Shown: positions 43,681 to 52,970 of the stretch, piece by piece
Layout of the letters: each line of letters begins with the position of its first letter
Position numbering within the stretch: the stretch's first letter is position 1
NCBI RefSeq assembly: GCF_014207375.1
Contig: NZ_JACHEE010000010.1
Location: forward strand, 29,204 to 93,203
Length of the DNA: 64,000 nt
DNA from: Arthrobacter sp. AZCC_0090
Lineage (GTDB): Bacteria > Actinomycetota > Actinomycetes > Actinomycetales > Micrococcaceae
Direction of reading: 5' to 3'
The notes under the pieces: generated by a model
What the model saw: only the letters and a program-made list of their open reading frames with translations
Databases searched by the model: none
Told to the model about the DNA's origin: nothing
Translations under genes and position numbers: made by a program

Positions 43681-43798
43681 CTGCAGGAGCGTTGCAGCAT
43701 TTCCGGCCATTGGTGAGTGAGCGTCGGGGGAATTGCGGTCATTGGTGAGCGAGCGTTGGGGGATTTGGGGTCATTGGTGAGCGAGCGTTGGAGCCGCC
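43681..43798 (+). repeat. 32-bp tandem repeat, locus E
   Basis: A diverged unit 43681-43712, clear units 43713-43744 and 43745-43776 and a partial one from 43777. The head is GTGAGCGAGCGTTGGGGG and the tail ends GGTCATTG. It lies between the Lrp regulator stop and the decarboxylase promoter region. Confidence 0.8.
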
Positions 43799-43806
43799 TC
43801 GCGCCG

Positions 43807-44808
43807 TCAGCCCTCACGCCACAGCGGCAACGGGACCACGCTGCGGCTGCGCCCGGTTTCGTCCAACACGTGGCCGAGGCGTTTGTAGTTGCGAACCACA
43901 GCTTGCCGGGAGATCACGGCGCTCCCCGGTGCCCGCTCCGCGAGTTCGCGCTCGTGGCTCTGGACTTCCAGGTAGTCGCGAACCCAAAGTGTCACGAGCA
44001 AGTTCTGGGCGCCCAGAACTTGGGCGCTGAGCCTGCAGTTCGGCAGCGCAGCGAAGTAGCGCCCGACGGCGTCAACATGGTGTGCGGGCACGTTGAGGAT
44101 CAGGCTCACTTCCCTCAGTCCTTGCTGGGCTGAAGCAGACGTGTCGCACCTCAGCGTCATGTAGCCGGACGCGAGGAACCGCTCCACCCGCCGTCGTGCG
44201 GTTTGGGGGGAGACGCCGCAGTCGGCCCCCAGCTCCGCCCAACTGGCCCGCCCGTCCCGGGCCAGTTCTTCCAACAGCGACGCATCCAGCCGGTCGGGAG
44301 CGTAGGCGGTCGGGGCGGGCAGGGGATCCGCCGACATGAGCCGGGCCCTCGCCGGTTCAAGGGTGCCGCTGCGCCAATCGGAAGCCTGCCGGTACAGCTT
44401 GGTCACGAAAACGACCTCGCGGTGGGTGACGCCGGGGAGCCCGGCGAAGGAGCCGGTGACGATGTCCATGAGCTCTTCGTGGCTTGAGGCGAAGCAGTCC
44501 ACGAAGAGGTCGTGCGAGCCGGACACCAGCGAAACGGTGCCGAATGCGGGCTCCGCGCAGAGCTTCCGGACCAAGGCTTCGTTCTCGCTCGGAAGCGAAG
44601 AAAGGCTGATGAACGCAGACCAGCCCGCACTTAAATAGCGCGCCCCCGGTGCCGGAGTGATCCACGCCAGTCCCTGCTCGGCGAGGGCGTTCCACCGGCG
44701 TGCGACGGTAGGCCCGGACAGCCCGAGGACATCTCCAACCCGGCTCCAGTCGGCCCGTGGATTGATCTGCAGCGCATTGACGATTTCAAGATCCGTTTCG
44801 GAGATCAT
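43807..44808 (-). CDS. two-module Lrp/AsnC regulator
   Basis: 333 residues, twice the usual size: HTH 1 (ISETDLEIVNALQINPRADW, LSGPTVARRWNALAEQGLAW) plus RAM domain 1, then HTH 2 (LDASLLEELARDGRASWAEL, SPQTARRRVERFLASGY) plus RAM domain 2. ATG 44808 has AAGGA 8 nt ahead; a TTG at 44823 is less likely. It is divergent from an MFS transporter and an M20 hydrolase, so it probably regulates uptake and cleavage of an amino-acid conjugate. The 146-base gap between them is AT-rich with AATTT/AAATT symmetry. Confidence 0.9.
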   Translation of the reverse strand: MISETDLEIVNALQINPRADWSRVGDVLGLSGPTVARRWNALAEQGLAWITPAPGARYLSAGWSAFISLSSLPSENEALVRKLCAEPAFGTVSLVSGSHDLFVDCFASSHEELMDIVTGSFAGLPGVTHREVVFVTKLYRQASDWRSGTLEPARARLMSADPLPAPTAYAPDRLDASLLEELARDGRASWAELGADCGVSPQTARRRVERFLASGYMTLRCDTSASAQQGLREVSLILNVPAHHVDAVGRYFAALPNCRLSAQVLGAQNLLVTLWVRDYLEVQSHERELAERAPGSAVISRQAVVRNYKRLGHVLDETGRSRSVVPLPLWREG

Positions 44809-44954
44809 GGCCGATTCCTTCAAATTTCGCGATTCTCAGATGATTTCAAACAAATTCTTAGCCAGTGTAGACGGCAAAACTAATGTTGTGACTCGCATCA
44901 CCCGCTCGCATACCAACACGCAGGCAACGACCCCCCCAACACTCAAGGAAGCAC

Positions 44955-46373
44955 ATGGCAAGCAAGACAGCACCTCCAACGACCGCGGCCGTCGCACGCC
45001 GGACCATCACGGGAATGATCGTGGCGATGGCCCTGATCGAATCACTCAGCGGAGTCACCCAGGGCTACCTGAACCCGATCCTCCCAGCTTTGGGGCCGAC
45101 CTTCTCGATCGACGACCCCACCATCAACGGCATTTTCCTGATCTCCAACGTAAGCTTCGCCGTGCTCACGCCGATCATCTCGCGGCTCGGCGACAGCTAC
45201 GGCTACAGGCTGGTACTCCGTTGGTCGACGGCGGTAGTCGCGGCGGGCGTCGTCATGATGGCGTTGTGGCCGTCGCTGTGGACGGTGACTGCCGGCGTCG
45301 TCATGCTCACGTGCGTGGTTGGGTTCATTCCGCTGATGATGGGCATCCTGCGGGTGAGCAGCCCCGGGCAGACCCGCACCGGCGTGAGCGTGATGATCGG
45401 CATGCTCATGATCATGGTGGGCGCGGGAGGGCTGCTTGCCGGGATCATCGGCGTCGACGATCCCACGCTCGGTTTCTGGGTAGCGGTGCCGTTTGCCGTC
45501 GTCGCCTTGGTCTGCTCCTTCGTGCTGCCCGACGCCGGAACCCCCACCCGCGAGGGACTCGCCCTGGTGCCGCTTTTGGCGTGTTCGCTCGGGCTGATCG
45601 GCTTTGTGGTGGCCCTTTCGATGGGCCCGGACTGGGGTTGGCTGGATGGGAAGACCTTCGGAGCCGGAATCCTTGGCCTCGCACTGTTGGCTTACTGGGT
45701 AGTGCTGGATGCTCGGGGCACCCACGGAAAGCGGTTCATGGACCTGCGAATGCTTGCCATCCCGCGCATCCGGACGGTCTCGCTGGCCACCTTCTTCTTC
45801 GGCTTCGCCTCTATCAGCTACTTCGGAACCAATGGCATCTTCCTGTACTCGAACCCGGACAAGACCGGCTATGGGTTCGCGCTGAGCCCCCTCATGATCG
45901 CCATTGTCCTGGCGGTGGCATCGGTCCTCTCGCTCCTTTCCTCACTACTGACGTCAAGGGCTCTTAGCCTGTTCGGCGAGCGTGCCACACTCGTGTTTGC
46001 GGGACTCCTGCTGGCAGGCGGCTTCTTGGTCATGGCGGCCGGTCACGCCTCCTTGGCGGGTTACTGCGCCGGCTTCGCGATGTTCAACCTGAGCCTCGGC
46101 ATGTACCAGGCGGGGACCAGGGCCCTGTCCGTGGAGGGCGTTCCGCTTGAGGAAACCTCGACGGCGGCCGGCCTCAACGAGCTGGCACTGTCCGTTGGCA
46201 TCGCGGTGGGCGCCGCCGTCGTGAAACTCATCTCCTCGTCCTCCGTCCAGGCCAGGCACATCAGCGAGGGCGGGCTGCTGTCGATCTGGATCGCTCTGGC
46301 CGTCGCGGCCCTGATCGCTGCGGCAGCAGCCGCCCGTTACCCGAAGCGCCAAGCAGCAGGGATCGCCACATGA
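44955..46373 (+). CDS. MFS transporter (DHA2-like)
   Basis: 472 residues, 14 predicted membrane segments. RLGDSYGYRLVLRWST contains the loop 2-3 signature of the major facilitator superfamily. It precedes and overlaps by 4 bases the M20 hydrolase gene. Direction of transport is not visible; its tight coupling to a hydrolase fits import of an N-acyl or peptide-like conjugate. Confidence 0.88.
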   Translation: MASKTAPPTTAAVARRTITGMIVAMALIESLSGVTQGYLNPILPALGPTFSIDDPTINGIFLISNVSFAVLTPIISRLGDSYGYRLVLRWSTAVVAAGVVMMALWPSLWTVTAGVVMLTCVVGFIPLMMGILRVSSPGQTRTGVSVMIGMLMIMVGAGGLLAGIIGVDDPTLGFWVAVPFAVVALVCSFVLPDAGTPTREGLALVPLLACSLGLIGFVVALSMGPDWGWLDGKTFGAGILGLALLAYWVVLDARGTHGKRFMDLRMLAIPRIRTVSLATFFFGFASISYFGTNGIFLYSNPDKTGYGFALSPLMIAIVLAVASVLSLLSSLLTSRALSLFGERATLVFAGLLLAGGFLVMAAGHASLAGYCAGFAMFNLSLGMYQAGTRALSVEGVPLEETSTAAGLNELALSVGIAVGAAVVKLISSSSVQARHISEGGLLSIWIALAVAALIAAAAAARYPKRQAAGIAT

Positions 46374-47584
46374 AAGCCGCTGCCGTGAAAGTCGTTTCCC
46401 CGGAGACCGCCAGCTCCGGCACCGCGTCTCCAGCCGCCGTCGAACGCTCCGTCTCTGCCGCGCTGGAAAGGTGGACGCCGGAAATCCTTGGACTGAGCCA
46501 CGCGATCCATGCCGACCCAGAGCTCAGCGGCCAGGAGTTCCGGGCAGTCAAGCGCGTTAGCCGGCTGCTCCGGAGCGCGGGCTTCAGTTTCGACGGCCCC
46601 CAACCGCTGCTCCCGGCTTCCTTCAGCGCGCGGTTCGGGACCGGGGAGCTTGTGGTCGCGCTGTGCGTTGAATACGACGCTTTGCCGGCTATCGGCCATG
46701 CGTGCGGACACAATGTCAATGCGGCCTGTGCCGTGGGGGCGGCGATTGCGCTCGCTTCCGTAGCCGACGAGCTCGGGATCACCGTCAAGGTCCTCGGCAC
46801 CCCGGCAGAGGAGACCAGCGGTGGCAAAGTCGACCTCATTGGTGAAGGGTTCTTCGAGGACGTGTCCCTCGCCATGATGGCCCATGCCGGCGGCGAAGAC
46901 GTCATCGGCGGATCGTCCTTGGCCATGGGTATGTGGGACGTGCTCTACGAAGGCCGCCCGGCGCACGCAGCCGCCGCTCCCTCCCAGGGGGTCAACGCCC
47001 TCGACGCACTCGTGGTTGCGCAGACGGCCATTGCCCTGGCAAGGCAGCAGCTTCCGCCCGGCTCCGTTGTTTCGCTGATCGTGACCGAAGGCGGGAGCGC
47101 CGTCAACGTCATACCCGAACGGGCGCGTGCAAGCGTGGAAATGCGTTCACCCAGCATCAAGAATCTACGCATCATCGAGGAACGAGTGCGGCGTTGCCTG
47201 GAGGCTGGCGCGCTTGCCAGCGGGAGCACGCTCAAGGTCACCCCCACGGGCAATGCCTACGCCGAACTCACGCAGGACCGGTTCCTTTCCGAGGCCTACC
47301 GGGACGCGATGGTGGCCAGGGGAAGGGCTGTTGCATTCAACGAAGAACCAGTGGCTTCCACAGACATGGGCAACGTCTCGCAACTGGTCCCAAGCATCCA
47401 TCCGCTGCTCGGCTACGACGTGGGCGGGGCCGCCCACCACACCGCCGAGTTTGCTGCCCACGGCTCCTCAGCTTCCGCGGACCGGGCAGTCCTGGACGGC
47501 GCTTTCGGCCTGGCCCTGGCCGCGAGTGCGGCGGCCAGCGATCCGCGGCAACGCGAACGGCTGCTGGGGGGCCGCTCCCGCTGA
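46370..47584 (+). CDS. M20 family metallohydrolase (AbgB/aminoacylase-like)
   Basis: 404 residues. Metal and catalytic motifs: CVEYDALPAIGHACGHNVNA, GTPAEETSGGKVDLI and MMAHAGGED; the dimerisation insert is EGRPAHAAAAPSQGVNALDA. Closest by eye to p-aminobenzoyl-glutamate hydrolase B and N-acyl-amino-acid amidohydrolases. Translationally coupled (ATGA) to the MFS transporter and probably controlled by the divergent Lrp protein. Confidence 0.9.
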   Translation: MKAAAVKVVSPETASSGTASPAAVERSVSAALERWTPEILGLSHAIHADPELSGQEFRAVKRVSRLLRSAGFSFDGPQPLLPASFSARFGTGELVVALCVEYDALPAIGHACGHNVNAACAVGAAIALASVADELGITVKVLGTPAEETSGGKVDLIGEGFFEDVSLAMMAHAGGEDVIGGSSLAMGMWDVLYEGRPAHAAAAPSQGVNALDALVVAQTAIALARQQLPPGSVVSLIVTEGGSAVNVIPERARASVEMRSPSIKNLRIIEERVRRCLEAGALASGSTLKVTPTGNAYAELTQDRFLSEAYRDAMVARGRAVAFNEEPVASTDMGNVSQLVPSIHPLLGYDVGGAAHHTAEFAAHGSSASADRAVLDGAFGLALAASAAASDPRQRERLLGGRSR

Positions 47585-47692
47585 CGACGGCGGTGAAGCC
47601 CGCCGCCGCGCGCTCCGGTTCCGCGTCCGCCCGCTCTGGTTCCCGCCGTCGAGCGGGCGGACAATGGACTCAGCAGTTGGCAAGGGAGCGCA

Positions 47693-49039
47693 ATGGGATT
47701 CTTGAGGCAACAGAAGGTATCCGCGGGCCGGGCTATGCCCGGCCGCTCACGTGATCCCGTGATCGATCTCGCCCGGTTCTTCTGCCTCATCTTGGTGGTG
47801 CTCTCGCATTGCATGATGGTCAGCCCGGTCCTGCACCCCGACGGCACCGTGACCACCGAAAATACGCTCATGGAACAGCGCTGGTTCGAACCCGTTCTGT
47901 GGGTGTTTCAGGTAATGCCGTTGTTCTTCGTCCTCGGCGGCATCACGGGACTGGGATCATGGCGGAGGCTCCGTGCGCGCGGCGGCACCGGCGTCGACTA
48001 CGCGCAATTGCGGCTCCTGCGCCTCATCCGTCCGGCAACTGCGCTGCTGGCCTCGATGTTCGTGGGACTGTGGGCAGCACTGTTCCTGGGTGTTGACCCG
48101 CAGGTGGTCCAACTGATCGCGACGGGCGCGGGCATGCCCCTGTGGTTCTTGGCCGCTTACCTCGCGACACAGCTCAGCGTTCCCCTGCTCGCCCGGCTCC
48201 ACGGACATTCCCCTTGGCTGACCCTCGGCGGACTGGTGGCCGCCGTGATCACGCTCGACTCCCTGCGCGGGGCGTTTCCGATGCTCGCCTTCGTCAACAT
48301 GCTCTTTGTCTGGTGCGCGGTCCAGCAATTCGGCTTCTTCATTGCCGACGGAATCTTCGCCGGACGCAGCCGGGGTTGGTTCGTAGGCTTGATTGTGGGC
48401 AGTAACCTGCTGCTGGGCTTCGTGACCGGGATTGGCGTCTACTCCGGGAACATGATCGTGGACCTGAATCCGCCAAACTTCTGCATGCTGCTCCTGGGAC
48501 TGTCGCAGGCCGCCACGCTGCAGTTGCTGCGACCGGGCCTCGAATGGGTGGCTGGCGTCCGCTGGATCCGTTGGGTGGTGGCCGTGGCGGGCCGGTGGTC
48601 CATGACGGTTTATCTGTGGCATTTACCGCTGCTCGCTGCCATGTCCGGGCTGCTTCTGCTCACGAATTTCCCCAAGCCGGCGGCCGGTACCGCCGAATGG
48701 TGGTGGGCCCGCCCGCTGGTGCTGCTCGCCGTCGTCGTACTTTTGGTGCCGGTCCTGGTACTGTGCGGCAGGCTCGAAGAGCGCCCGACGGCGGCCGTCC
48801 ACGCGCGCGGCAGGGCGCACGCCGCGGTGGTGACTGCCGGCGTCGTGGTCTTCATCCCGGTGGTGGACGCGGCCCTTAATGGACTGACGCTGACCCTACT
48901 GGGTGGGGGAGCGGCGTGCTTCGCGTTGGGCGTGTTACTCCTGGGACGGGTGCCGGCTGGAGTCCTGCCTCCGGCGGTTCCCGATGCCCCCGAGGTGCCA
49001 TTGCCAGAGCACGGATTACGTGCCAATCTCGACTCATGA
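47693..49039 (+). CDS. acyltransferase 3 family membrane protein
   Basis: 448 residues with about ten membrane segments. The N-terminal block RDPVIDLARFFCLILVVLSH matches the acyltransferase 3 family, with WFLAAYLATQLSVPLLARLH and SMTVYLWHLPLLAAM further on. These O-acetylate surface sugars or lipids. The ATG follows AAGGGAGCGC. It overlaps the GNAT gene by 4 bases. Confidence 0.85.
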   Translation: MGFLRQQKVSAGRAMPGRSRDPVIDLARFFCLILVVLSHCMMVSPVLHPDGTVTTENTLMEQRWFEPVLWVFQVMPLFFVLGGITGLGSWRRLRARGGTGVDYAQLRLLRLIRPATALLASMFVGLWAALFLGVDPQVVQLIATGAGMPLWFLAAYLATQLSVPLLARLHGHSPWLTLGGLVAAVITLDSLRGAFPMLAFVNMLFVWCAVQQFGFFIADGIFAGRSRGWFVGLIVGSNLLLGFVTGIGVYSGNMIVDLNPPNFCMLLLGLSQAATLQLLRPGLEWVAGVRWIRWVVAVAGRWSMTVYLWHLPLLAAMSGLLLLTNFPKPAAGTAEWWWARPLVLLAVVVLLVPVLVLCGRLEERPTAAVHARGRAHAAVVTAGVVVFIPVVDAALNGLTLTLLGGGAACFALGVLLLGRVPAGVLPPAVPDAPEVPLPEHGLRANLDS

Positions 49040-49392
49040 CTGAGTTCACGGATTCAACCGCAGAGTCGTTCAGCCCGGACGTCACCACGGTCAGGAACGA
49101 CAAATTCCACCGCTACGAGCTTCTGGTTGATGGTGAAGTTGCCGTGATCTCGCAGTTTATGGACAAACCCGGCCACATCGACTTCCTGCACACCGAAACC
49201 CGCCCGCAGTTCAAGGGCCGCGGGCTGGCCAAGGTCCTGGCACATTTTGCCCTGGACGACGTGCTGGCCTCGGGCAAGCGGATCATTCCGCATTGCCCGT
49301 TCATCGCCGCTTATCTGCGCAAGCATGAGGGTTACGATCTCGACGTCGATTGGCCGCCGGAAGCGCCTGTGGGCGAGCCGGACAACGAGTAG
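49036..49392 (+). CDS. GNAT-family N-acetyltransferase (YjdJ-like)
   Basis: 118 residues. FLHTETRPQFKGRGLAKVLA contains the acetyl-CoA binding Q/R-x-x-G-x-G/A motif; HCPFIAAYLRKHEGY is the typical end of the small YjdJ-type GNAT domain. The ATG overlaps the acyltransferase stop (ATGA). Acceptor unknown. Confidence 0.88.
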   Translation: MTEFTDSTAESFSPDVTTVRNDKFHRYELLVDGEVAVISQFMDKPGHIDFLHTETRPQFKGRGLAKVLAHFALDDVLASGKRIIPHCPFIAAYLRKHEGYDLDVDWPPEAPVGEPDNE

Positions 49393-49512
49393 CCAAACGC
49401 GGTTTTGCCCGGGGTGTGTGGCACAGGCAGTGGCACACAGCGCACGCCGTTTCGGGTCTGGGCGCGCTTCGAAAATTAATTTCACTTTTCGCGTCACGAA
49501 TTGCGACAAGCC

Positions 49513-49530
49513 CCCACTTTTTAAAGTGGG
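49513..49530. terminator. short hairpin between convergent GNAT and sigma genes
   Basis: CCCACTTT/AAAGTGGG, 8-bp perfect arms around TT. It lies in the 186-base gap between convergent stops and probably marks transcript ends. The rest of the gap is AT-richer than the surroundings (AAAATTAATTTC). Confidence 0.5.
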
Positions 49531-49578
49531 TGGCCGTTTCTCCCTACTCCCGTCCGGCCGCACGCCCTTGCTGGCACT

Positions 49579-50274
49579 TCACTGCGCTGTTGTGTTCGCT
49601 CCTCCTTTGGCGTGTTGACTGGGCGAAGGGACCTTTGCAGACCTTCGGGCTTGTGAAGCCACCTGCTCTGATGCGACCGACGGTGTTGTCGCCTGGAGGT
49701 AAGCGCGTCTCAGGCCCCTGCGGGCCCGGTGCAGCAATGCCGATACCGCGTTGGCGCTCACTCCGAAATGCTCCGCGGCTGCCGCGGGCCGGAGGCCTTC
49801 AATATCCACATACCGCAGAACGGATTGCCACCGCTCCGGAAGGGAGGAAAAAGCGCGCGCTATGGCCGATGGCTCGATGGTCCGCAGGACTAGGTCGTCC
49901 TCCGTGTAGAGGGTGTCCAGCAAGAAGTTGTCGTCGATAAGTTGCAGGGCGGAGGCCCTGCGGTTGTTGTCATGGGCGATTCGCCGGATCACCGTGAGCA
50001 GGTAGGGCCGGAAAAGCATGTCCGGCCCTTTGCCGGCCGCCAGATTCTTATAGATCGAGGCGAATGCTTCTGCGACTATGTCCTCGATGTCGCTCGGGTT
50101 GTCGGCCTCTTGCCTCGCAGTGCGTGAAGCCGCATTGAGATGCCGGGAGTACAGGATGTCGAACGCTCCTGGGCGACCATCGCGCACCTTTTGGATAAGA
50201 GAAGCTTCATTGTCTGGCCGCAGAGCCGCACTGGAGTTTTCGCCTGTGTTCACGTCGTTAGAGTCCCGGCGCAT
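49579..50274 (-). CDS. sigma-70 family (ECF-type) sigma factor
   Basis: 231 residues. Region 2 (AFDILYSRHLNAASRTAR, DIVAEAFASIYKNLAAGKGP, RPYLLTVIRRIAHDNNRR) and region 4 (LPERWQSVLRYVDIEGLR, AAAEHFGVSANAVSALLHRA). A Ser/Ala/Thr-rich tail of about 40 residues follows region 4. No anti-sigma gene is adjacent. It lies 168 bases downstream of the sortase gene on the same strand, so it may be read with the pilus operon and drive it or other surface genes. Confidence 0.9.
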   Translation of the reverse strand: MRRDSNDVNTGENSSAALRPDNEASLIQKVRDGRPGAFDILYSRHLNAASRTARQEADNPSDIEDIVAEAFASIYKNLAAGKGPDMLFRPYLLTVIRRIAHDNNRRASALQLIDDNFLLDTLYTEDDLVLRTIEPSAIARAFSSLPERWQSVLRYVDIEGLRPAAAAEHFGVSANAVSALLHRARRGLRRAYLQATTPSVASEQVASQARRSAKVPSPSQHAKGGANTTAQ

Positions 50275-50442
50275 AACTCAAGGTATGGCGGCCCGTTCTT
50301 TGTGGGCACCATGGAGCGAAGGTGGAGTCTGGGGGTGCAGAATCGGCCTGTTCCGCCTTTAGCGCGAGGTGTCCTGGGAAGGCCTATCAGGGGATACATC
50401 AAAGGCGGGGTGCTCATCGCATCTGTCGCCAGGTCCATGGGA

Positions 50443-51399
50443 TTACCGACTGCGCCGACGGTTCCGGGCGGCAGCGGCCAGGTAGAAGACCAGCAGGCCA
50501 CCGATGAAGTAGATGGCCCAGAACGGGAATCCGACGTTGGTTTGGCGTCCTGCCAGGGTTTTCTGTTCCGGGGCGTCTTTGGGGAGGTCCGCGATCCGGG
50601 AGGCATGGACCAGGAGTCGGTGCGAGTTCACTCCGATGGGGGTGCACGTGACCAGGGTGATGGAATCCTCGCCCGCGGTGACCTTGAGGGATGAGATGTC
50701 GTCCGGTTTCACCACTTCGATCTTGTTCACCTTGTACAGGAACGTATGGTCCATGACTTCGGTGGAGAAGATGTCGCCTGTTTTGGCGCTGTGGAGTGGG
50801 TTGAAGAGTTCGGCGTTGGGGATTCCCGAGTGGGATGTCAGGACGCTGTGGGTGCCGGGGCCCCCTACCGGAAGGGAAGATCCGTAGAGATGGCCGACTC
50901 CCTTGGCCAAGACGTCGTCGCTTGTTCCGTGGAAGATCGGCAGATCGATGTTCAGCGAGGGGTATCGCAGTCTGCCAATCACGTCGTCGTTGGCTACGTT
51001 CAACTGGCTCTGATAGTCCCGCAGTTGCCCTTCCACGGCCGGAGTAGGGGTCTGCGCGGAGTAGGGGTCCCGCAGCTGCCCCGGTGGAATGCGGGAGTTG
51101 TATTCGCGCGCGCGGTCCAGCACTTTCGTCCGGGCTGAAGGTTCAAGCTGTTCAACTTCCTGCGCGTAGCCGGAGAGCTGGCTGTTGTGGGATATCGAAC
51201 TGAACCAGTCTGCTGCCTGCGGGTAGAGGACCAGGCCCAGCCCGAGGGCGGCGATGACCATCATGGTGACAAATCTGCGGTCAGCAAGACGAGATCGGAT
51301 GCGCTTGCGTCCAGCCGTTCTGCGGATCCCGCGGCGCGGAGGGGGGCCCTTCGGGCCAGGTTCGGAACCCTCCATGAATTCTTCGAGGGTTTGGGTCAT
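50443..51399 (-). CDS. class C (pilus) sortase
   Basis: 318 residues with two membrane segments (about 43-60 and 292-312). The catalytic triad is H190 (LTSHSG), C252 (LVTCTPIG) and R261 (NSHRLLVHA). An active-site lid motif D-P-Y lies at 111-113, as in pilin-polymerising class C enzymes (usually DPF/W). ATG 51399 follows AAGAGG. It should join pilin subunits encoded directly upstream through the pilin-motif lysine. Confidence 0.95.
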   Translation of the reverse strand: MTQTLEEFMEGSEPGPKGPPPRRGIRRTAGRKRIRSRLADRRFVTMMVIAALGLGLVLYPQAADWFSSISHNSQLSGYAQEVEQLEPSARTKVLDRAREYNSRIPPGQLRDPYSAQTPTPAVEGQLRDYQSQLNVANDDVIGRLRYPSLNIDLPIFHGTSDDVLAKGVGHLYGSSLPVGGPGTHSVLTSHSGIPNAELFNPLHSAKTGDIFSTEVMDHTFLYKVNKIEVVKPDDISSLKVTAGEDSITLVTCTPIGVNSHRLLVHASRIADLPKDAPEQKTLAGRQTNVGFPFWAIYFIGGLLVFYLAAAARNRRRSR

Positions 51400-51429
51400 G
51401 GGGGCCTCTTGCTTTGATGGGCGGGAGAG

Positions 51430-51466
51430 GTGTGGGGCATCCACCGCAGTGGTGGATGCCCCACAC
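51430..51466 (-). terminator. attenuator hairpin between pilin and sortase
   Basis: A perfect 16-bp stem (51430-51445 and 51451-51466) with a 5-nt loop. It sits between the major pilin stop and the sortase start without a T-run, a place where partial termination or 3'-end protection would give many pilins per sortase. Confidence 0.75.
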
Positions 51467-51500
51467 CCTGCATCAACGGGTGCAGGTCACCGAGGGATGG

Positions 51501-52970
51501 TTACTTTGCCTCGTTGCGCTTCCGGCGGCCGGTGACCATGAAGAGACCGGCGCCCGCGAGCACGAGGATCCCGCCGGCGGTCAGGGCCCAGGTTCCCACG
51601 CCACCGGTGAGCGGCAGCTGGAATCCGGCGTTGTGCAGGACGTTGTTGATAGTCACCGTGACGACCGACGGGTCAGAGCTGGTGACCGTGGTTTCGACCG
51701 GCTGGGCGAGGAGTTCGTAGCCGGCCGGAGCCTTGGTCTCTACCAGCCAGTAGCTCTGGTAGCCGGGTTGGCCCGGGTTCACTGCGACCCCGTTGGCCCA
51801 GTTGGAGTAGCGCAGACCGGAGATCACCAGGTTGCCGGTGGCATCGGTGGTCCAGGAGCTGACACCGGAGATGGTGATCGCGTTGGTGCCGGCCAGGGCA
51901 TCAGCCTGGGTCGGGTAGACCGAGAACGTGGCGCCCGCAAGACTCGCGGAGGTCTTGGAGTCCTGCTTGTGCAGCACGATGTCGCCCCACTTGGTGATCA
52001 CCGGAGGAGTGACCACAGGGCCGCCGGGCTGGCCCGGTGTGATGTTGAAGCTGGCCGCGTTCGGGTAGACGTTGGCCGTGTTCGCGATCTGGCCCACCGC
52101 GTTGACGGTGGTGTTCACTGTCACCACGACTTTGGCCGTGGGGTTGGCGGCCAGGATGGCCCGGCCGCTGGCGGTGAAGTCGACCGTGAGGGTGTTCGAG
52201 GCCGTATCGAATACAACGGTGTAGTCCGTGCCCAGCGTCAGTGTGGCGCCGTTGCTGAGTTTCACGGTCGCGCTGCTGTAGCTCAGTTTCGGGTCGAGCT
52301 TGTCGGTGATCCTGTAGCCATCAATCGGGTTGACATTGGGGATGTCGCCGGTGATGGTCCACTGAACGTTGTCGCCGATCTTGATGGCGGGGGCGTCAGT
52401 AACCGTCTTCGTCGCACCGGTCACGGCGTTCTTGGGGTACACGTTGACGTTGTACATCCAGTTGTTCTCGTTCACGGGGTCCGTCATGGGAAGCGTGACG
52501 AGGAACGGAGCCGAGGGGGTGACGCCGGCCGGGTAGCCGGTCTCCGTCACTAGGTACAGACCCAAGGGAAGGTTCCCCAGGGTGGCTGTTCCCGTCGCGT
52601 CGGTGGTGACCGTGGAGCCGGGCGTGGCAGCCTGCGCTGCGGCCTGGGCTGGTGTCAGGGCGGCCGCGGCAGTCCAGCCCGCGTTGGTCGTCAGGTCAAT
52701 GTTGTTGACCTTCTGAACCGTGAACGTGACTCCGGCCATGGGCGTCAGACCCGCCAGCTGGGCCGGGGTCAGTGCCGTTCCGTTGTTGGGCAGATTGGTC
52801 GGCGTCGCCGGCGTCTGGTACTTGTGGATGGTCAGCGTACCCGTCTGCGACGGATCGATGTTGGCAATGTTCGCCGCGTGCGCACCCCCGGCCCCGAGGG
52901 CCAGCATCGCTGCCGAGGCAATTACGGCCAGCGAAGCGACTATCCTGCGCCTCACTTTCGATGATTTCAT
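51501..52970 (-). CDS. LPXTG-anchored major pilin (SpaH/EbpB type)
   Basis: 489 residues. Sec signal peptide to about residue 32 (GAHA-AN); pilin motif with K180 in NVNVYPKNA; isopeptide-domain E-boxes with E143 (VTETGYPAG) and E411 (VETKAPAGYE); sorting signal LPLTG at 452-456, a hydrophobic span and the tail GRRKRNEAK. It would be polymerised by the class C sortase and anchored to peptidoglycan. Its ATG overlaps the stop of the larger pilin by 4 bases. Confidence 0.95.
   Translation of the reverse strand: MKSSKVRRRIVASLAVIASAAMLALGAGGAHAANIANIDPSQTGTLTIHKYQTPATPTNLPNNGTALTPAQLAGLTPMAGVTFTVQKVNNIDLTTNAGWTAAAALTPAQAAAQAATPGSTVTTDATGTATLGNLPLGLYLVTETGYPAGVTPSAPFLVTLPMTDPVNENNWMYNVNVYPKNAVTGATKTVTDAPAIKIGDNVQWTITGDIPNVNPIDGYRITDKLDPKLSYSSATVKLSNGATLTLGTDYTVVFDTASNTLTVDFTASGRAILAANPTAKVVVTVNTTVNAVGQIANTANVYPNAASFNITPGQPGGPVVTPPVITKWGDIVLHKQDSKTSASLAGATFSVYPTQADALAGTNAITISGVSSWTTDATGNLVISGLRYSNWANGVAVNPGQPGYQSYWLVETKAPAGYELLAQPVETTVTSSDPSVVTVTINNVLHNAGFQLPLTGGVGTWALTAGGILVLAGAGLFMVTGRRKRNEAK

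Noticed and set aside
12261..43798. 32-bp repeats as CRISPR arrays
   Set aside because: Units follow each other without spacers, only 2-4 per locus, and no cas genes are in the window.
49393..49578. Hidden small gene or insertion-sequence end in the AT-richer gap
   Set aside because: No start with ribosome binding site and no terminal inverted repeats beyond the 8-bp hairpin.
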